Source of the DNA: CAZOZZ01 sp965247425
Lineage (GTDB): Bacteria > Acidobacteriota > Terriglobia > 20CM-2-55-15
NCBI GenBank assembly: GCA_965247425.1
Contig: OZ252023.1
Coordinates: 4,278,001 to 4,342,000, forward strand
DNA length: 64,000 bases
Direction: 5' to 3'
The notes below the pieces were generated by a model. The model made no database searches. It saw only the letters and a program-made list of their open reading frames with translations, and was not told where the DNA came from. Below, in pieces: positions 62,307 to 64,000 of the stretch; position 1 is the first letter of the stretch; each line of letters begins with the position of its first letter. The translations under genes were made by a program, and so were the position numbers.

Positions 62307-63719
62307 TCAAGCCGATTTCTCGTCTCGCAAACGGCTCGGCAGGATCAACGCACATATCGTCGCCAGGACCATGGCCGCTACGTAGATGCCCATCGCGGAC
62401 GTGTGAGCCGCAATCGCGGTCGCGGTTCCATCCCCGCTCCGGCCCAGAACAAACCCTAACGAAGAGATTCCAATGACGCCTCCGATATATCGGCCAGTCG
62501 AAATCGCGCCGCCGGCCATCCCGGCATTACTCCGATCGACGGAACTCATCGAAGCTGCCTGACAGGGAGCCGAAGACAATCCGAGCCCGGCGCCCAGCAG
62601 GACCATTCCGGGAAGTAGATCGGACGGAACGAGGACTTCGGAAAAGCCACCGAAAGCGAACAAACCCGACAAGGTCACCAGACAGCCTCCTAACGTCGTC
62701 CACCGGGGTCCGATTCGTTCGGCCAGGCGCCCTCCGATAGGAGAACAGACCACCATCGCCACCATCATTCCTATGATCGTCCGGCCCGTTGTCCCCGACT
62801 CGGTGCCGAGAACCTGTTCCATGAAAATCGGAAGCTGGAACAAGAGCGCGTACATCGCAAGGTTGTGAAGTCCGATCACCGCGGTTCCGGCCGCAAAGGC
62901 ACGATTCTTGAACAGGCGGAGATCGAGAACAGGATCGGGGACCCGCTTTTCCCAAACGACGAAACAGGCGAGCAAGAGCGCCCCGGCTATTCCGTACCAC
63001 AGAGCAGCGGTTGAGGTCTGAGCCGACACGACAAGAAGCGTCAACCCGACGCCCAGCAGGACGCTCCCGAGGACATCAAACCTTGGGGGGGCGGCCGTTT
63101 TTCGCTCCCCTTCGACCGAAGAGGACCCGAGCCGGGACATCCGGATCAGAAGGAAAGAGATGATGATGACGGGTATGTTGGCGATGAACACGGAGCGCCA
63201 GCCGAATCGGACCGTCAGTTCCCCGCCGATGAGCGGACCGAGTGCAGCGGCCGTTCCCATCACCGAGCCGAAATAACCGAACATCCGTGCCCGTCTCTCG
63301 ATCGGAACGAAATTGCGCATCAACGCCATGGCGGCTGGAACCGCCAGGGCGCTTCCCGCAGCCATACTCATGCGTGCAAAGGCCAGGCTCGGAAGATTGG
63401 CCAGTCCGAAACCGACAACGGACCCGCAGCCATATATGGTCATGCCGAGTAAGAGGCTCCTGCTGTGTCCAATGCGATCTCCCAGCTTTCCGCCCGGGCT
63501 CATGACGGCGATCCCGACGATGAGATAACTGGACACGAGCCATTGCGTCAACGCCCCGCTGTCAATATCGAGTTCGTTTCCAATCGAGGGCAGGGCGACC
63601 GCGATCATCGTCGAACCGAGCGGAGCCAGGGCCGCGGCCATGAACATGCCGACGTAAAAGGTCCAGGACACTTTCTGGATGCTGGGGGAGCCGGCTGGTG
63701 TAGTGATGGAGTCTGCCAA
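62307..63719 (-). CDS. MFS drug efflux transporter, DHA2/EmrB-QacA type
   Basis: A 470-residue transporter with about 14 predicted helices. Motif A is GGKLGDRIGHSRSLLLG, and the helix-5 region reads GSVMGTAAALGPLIGGELTVRFGWRSVFIANIP, the motif C hallmark of drug:H+ antiporters. The frame extends 71 codons further upstream but that part overlaps the next gene out of frame; the TTG at 63719 is a reasonable start, with GTG 63671 as an alternative. Neither has a strong ribosome binding site, so the start is uncertain. It lies 13 bases downstream of the PPDK-type gene. Confidence 0.88.
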   Translation of the reverse strand: MADSITTPAGSPSIQKVSWTFYVGMFMAAALAPLGSTMIAVALPSIGNELDIDSGALTQWLVSSYLIVGIAVMSPGGKLGDRIGHSRSLLLGMTIYGCGSVVGFGLANLPSLAFARMSMAAGSALAVPAAMALMRNFVPIERRARMFGYFGSVMGTAAALGPLIGGELTVRFGWRSVFIANIPVIIISFLLIRMSRLGSSSVEGERKTAAPPRFDVLGSVLLGVGLTLLVVSAQTSTAALWYGIAGALLLACFVVWEKRVPDPVLDLRLFKNRAFAAGTAVIGLHNLAMYALLFQLPIFMEQVLGTESGTTGRTIIGMMVAMVVCSPIGGRLAERIGPRWTTLGGCLVTLSGLFAFGGFSEVLVPSDLLPGMVLLGAGLGLSSAPCQAASMSSVDRSNAGMAGGAISTGRYIGGVIGISSLGFVLGRSGDGTATAIAAHTSAMGIYVAAMVLATICALILPSRLRDEKSA

Positions 63720-63732
63720 TGAGGATACCGAT

Positions 63733-64000
63733 TTATGAGTTGATGCGGGTGATCGACCGGCACTGGAGAAGGAAGAGTTCTTCGCGCGAGAATGCCCACT
63801 CGATATCCAACTCGTCTCCATAAGCCCGTTCGCATCGGATAACGAGTTGGTGCAACGCATCCAACTGTTGGTCGTCAAGGACCCGGGACCGGACCTTGGA
63901 CCGATCGACGGGGACTTCCTCGGTGCCTCCATCCGGTTTCGAGCGCAGCGCGATATCCTTCTCGCCGACCGTCCGCTCCAACACCTGGCCTTCGGGACTG
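63733..64000 (-). CDS. PEP synthase/pyruvate phosphate dikinase N-terminal (ATP-grasp) domain protein, partial
   Basis: The last 88 codons of a gene that starts beyond the right edge. The segment reads GQVLERTVGEKDIALRSKPD and ends DIEWAFSREELFLLQCRSIT, the distinctive end of the PPDK_N ATP-binding domain. The protein stops three residues later, so in this gene the central His domain and PEP-binding domain do not follow. It could be a stand-alone phosphotransfer subunit, a split rifampin-phosphotransferase-like protein, or a truncated gene. Confidence 0.8.
   Translation of the reverse strand, partial: SPEGQVLERTVGEKDIALRSKPDGGTEEVPVDRSKVRSRVLDDQQLDALHQLVIRCERAYGDELDIEWAFSREELFLLQCRSITRINS

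Overview
The window looks like a high-GC chromosomal segment from an uncultured-type Acidobacteriota (Vicinamibacteria-like) or a close relative. This is inferred from gene content, not from any search. The markers are three Oar-type TonB-dependent receptors with carboxypeptidase-regulatory domains, a DUF1592/DUF1552/ankyrin block, six secreted PQQ-like beta-propellers that open with a W-P-x-x-[RG]-G motif, three secreted S9 peptidases and five DUF1028 proteins. No rRNA, tRNA, CRISPR array, prophage or intact insertion sequence was seen. Gene starts were adjusted where the longest open frame ran into a neighbouring gene or where a signal peptide and ribosome binding site pointed downstream.

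Layout. 1-2346 (minus): a translationally coupled trio of HemW-like radical SAM protein, hot-dog thioesterase and halogenase-like flavoprotein (cut by the left edge). 2441-4201: methionyl-tRNA synthetase. 4531-15709 (minus): a catabolic-looking run of DUF3311 plus sodium:solute symporter, an Oar receptor, two PQQ-like propellers, an iron alcohol dehydrogenase and a third propeller, the last four overlapping. 15829-18894 (plus): MFS transporter, PQQ-like protein and a half-size DMT-like membrane protein. 19043-25236 (minus): a frameshifted ankyrin gene, DUF1552, DUF1592 cytochrome-type protein and a Tat-exported VOC protein. 25500-26588 (plus): an acetamidase/formamidase relic, then a c-type heme protein with a probable ATT start.

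26707-42449 is the most distinctive region. Five DUF1028 (Ntn-hydrolase-like) genes are interleaved with three S9 peptidases, an Oar receptor and an Fpg/Nei glycosylase. All five DUF1028 proteins keep a Thr-aromatic-Ser motif; in two of them the Thr is the first residue after the signal peptidase site. This suggests a secreted peptide or amide processing set whose catalytic N terminus is made in two different ways.

42552-53248 (minus) is one long probable operon: a LuxE-like adenylating enzyme, a LuxC-like aldehyde dehydrogenase, a GT4 glycosyltransferase, a LolD/MacB-type ABC exporter and two PQQ-like proteins. 53286-54738 holds two inverted copies of a terminal-inverted-repeat element bracketing a TPR gene. 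54840-57215 (plus) is a zinc-ribbon/LemA/HtpX-like membrane-protease module. A VapBC-type toxin-antitoxin pair with a palindromic operator follows, abutting another small terminal-inverted-repeat element (57997-58195). The right end holds a third Oar receptor, a divergent pseudo-receiver/adenylate-cyclase protein, a DHA2-type efflux pump and the end of a PEP-synthase-type ATP-grasp protein (cut by the right edge).
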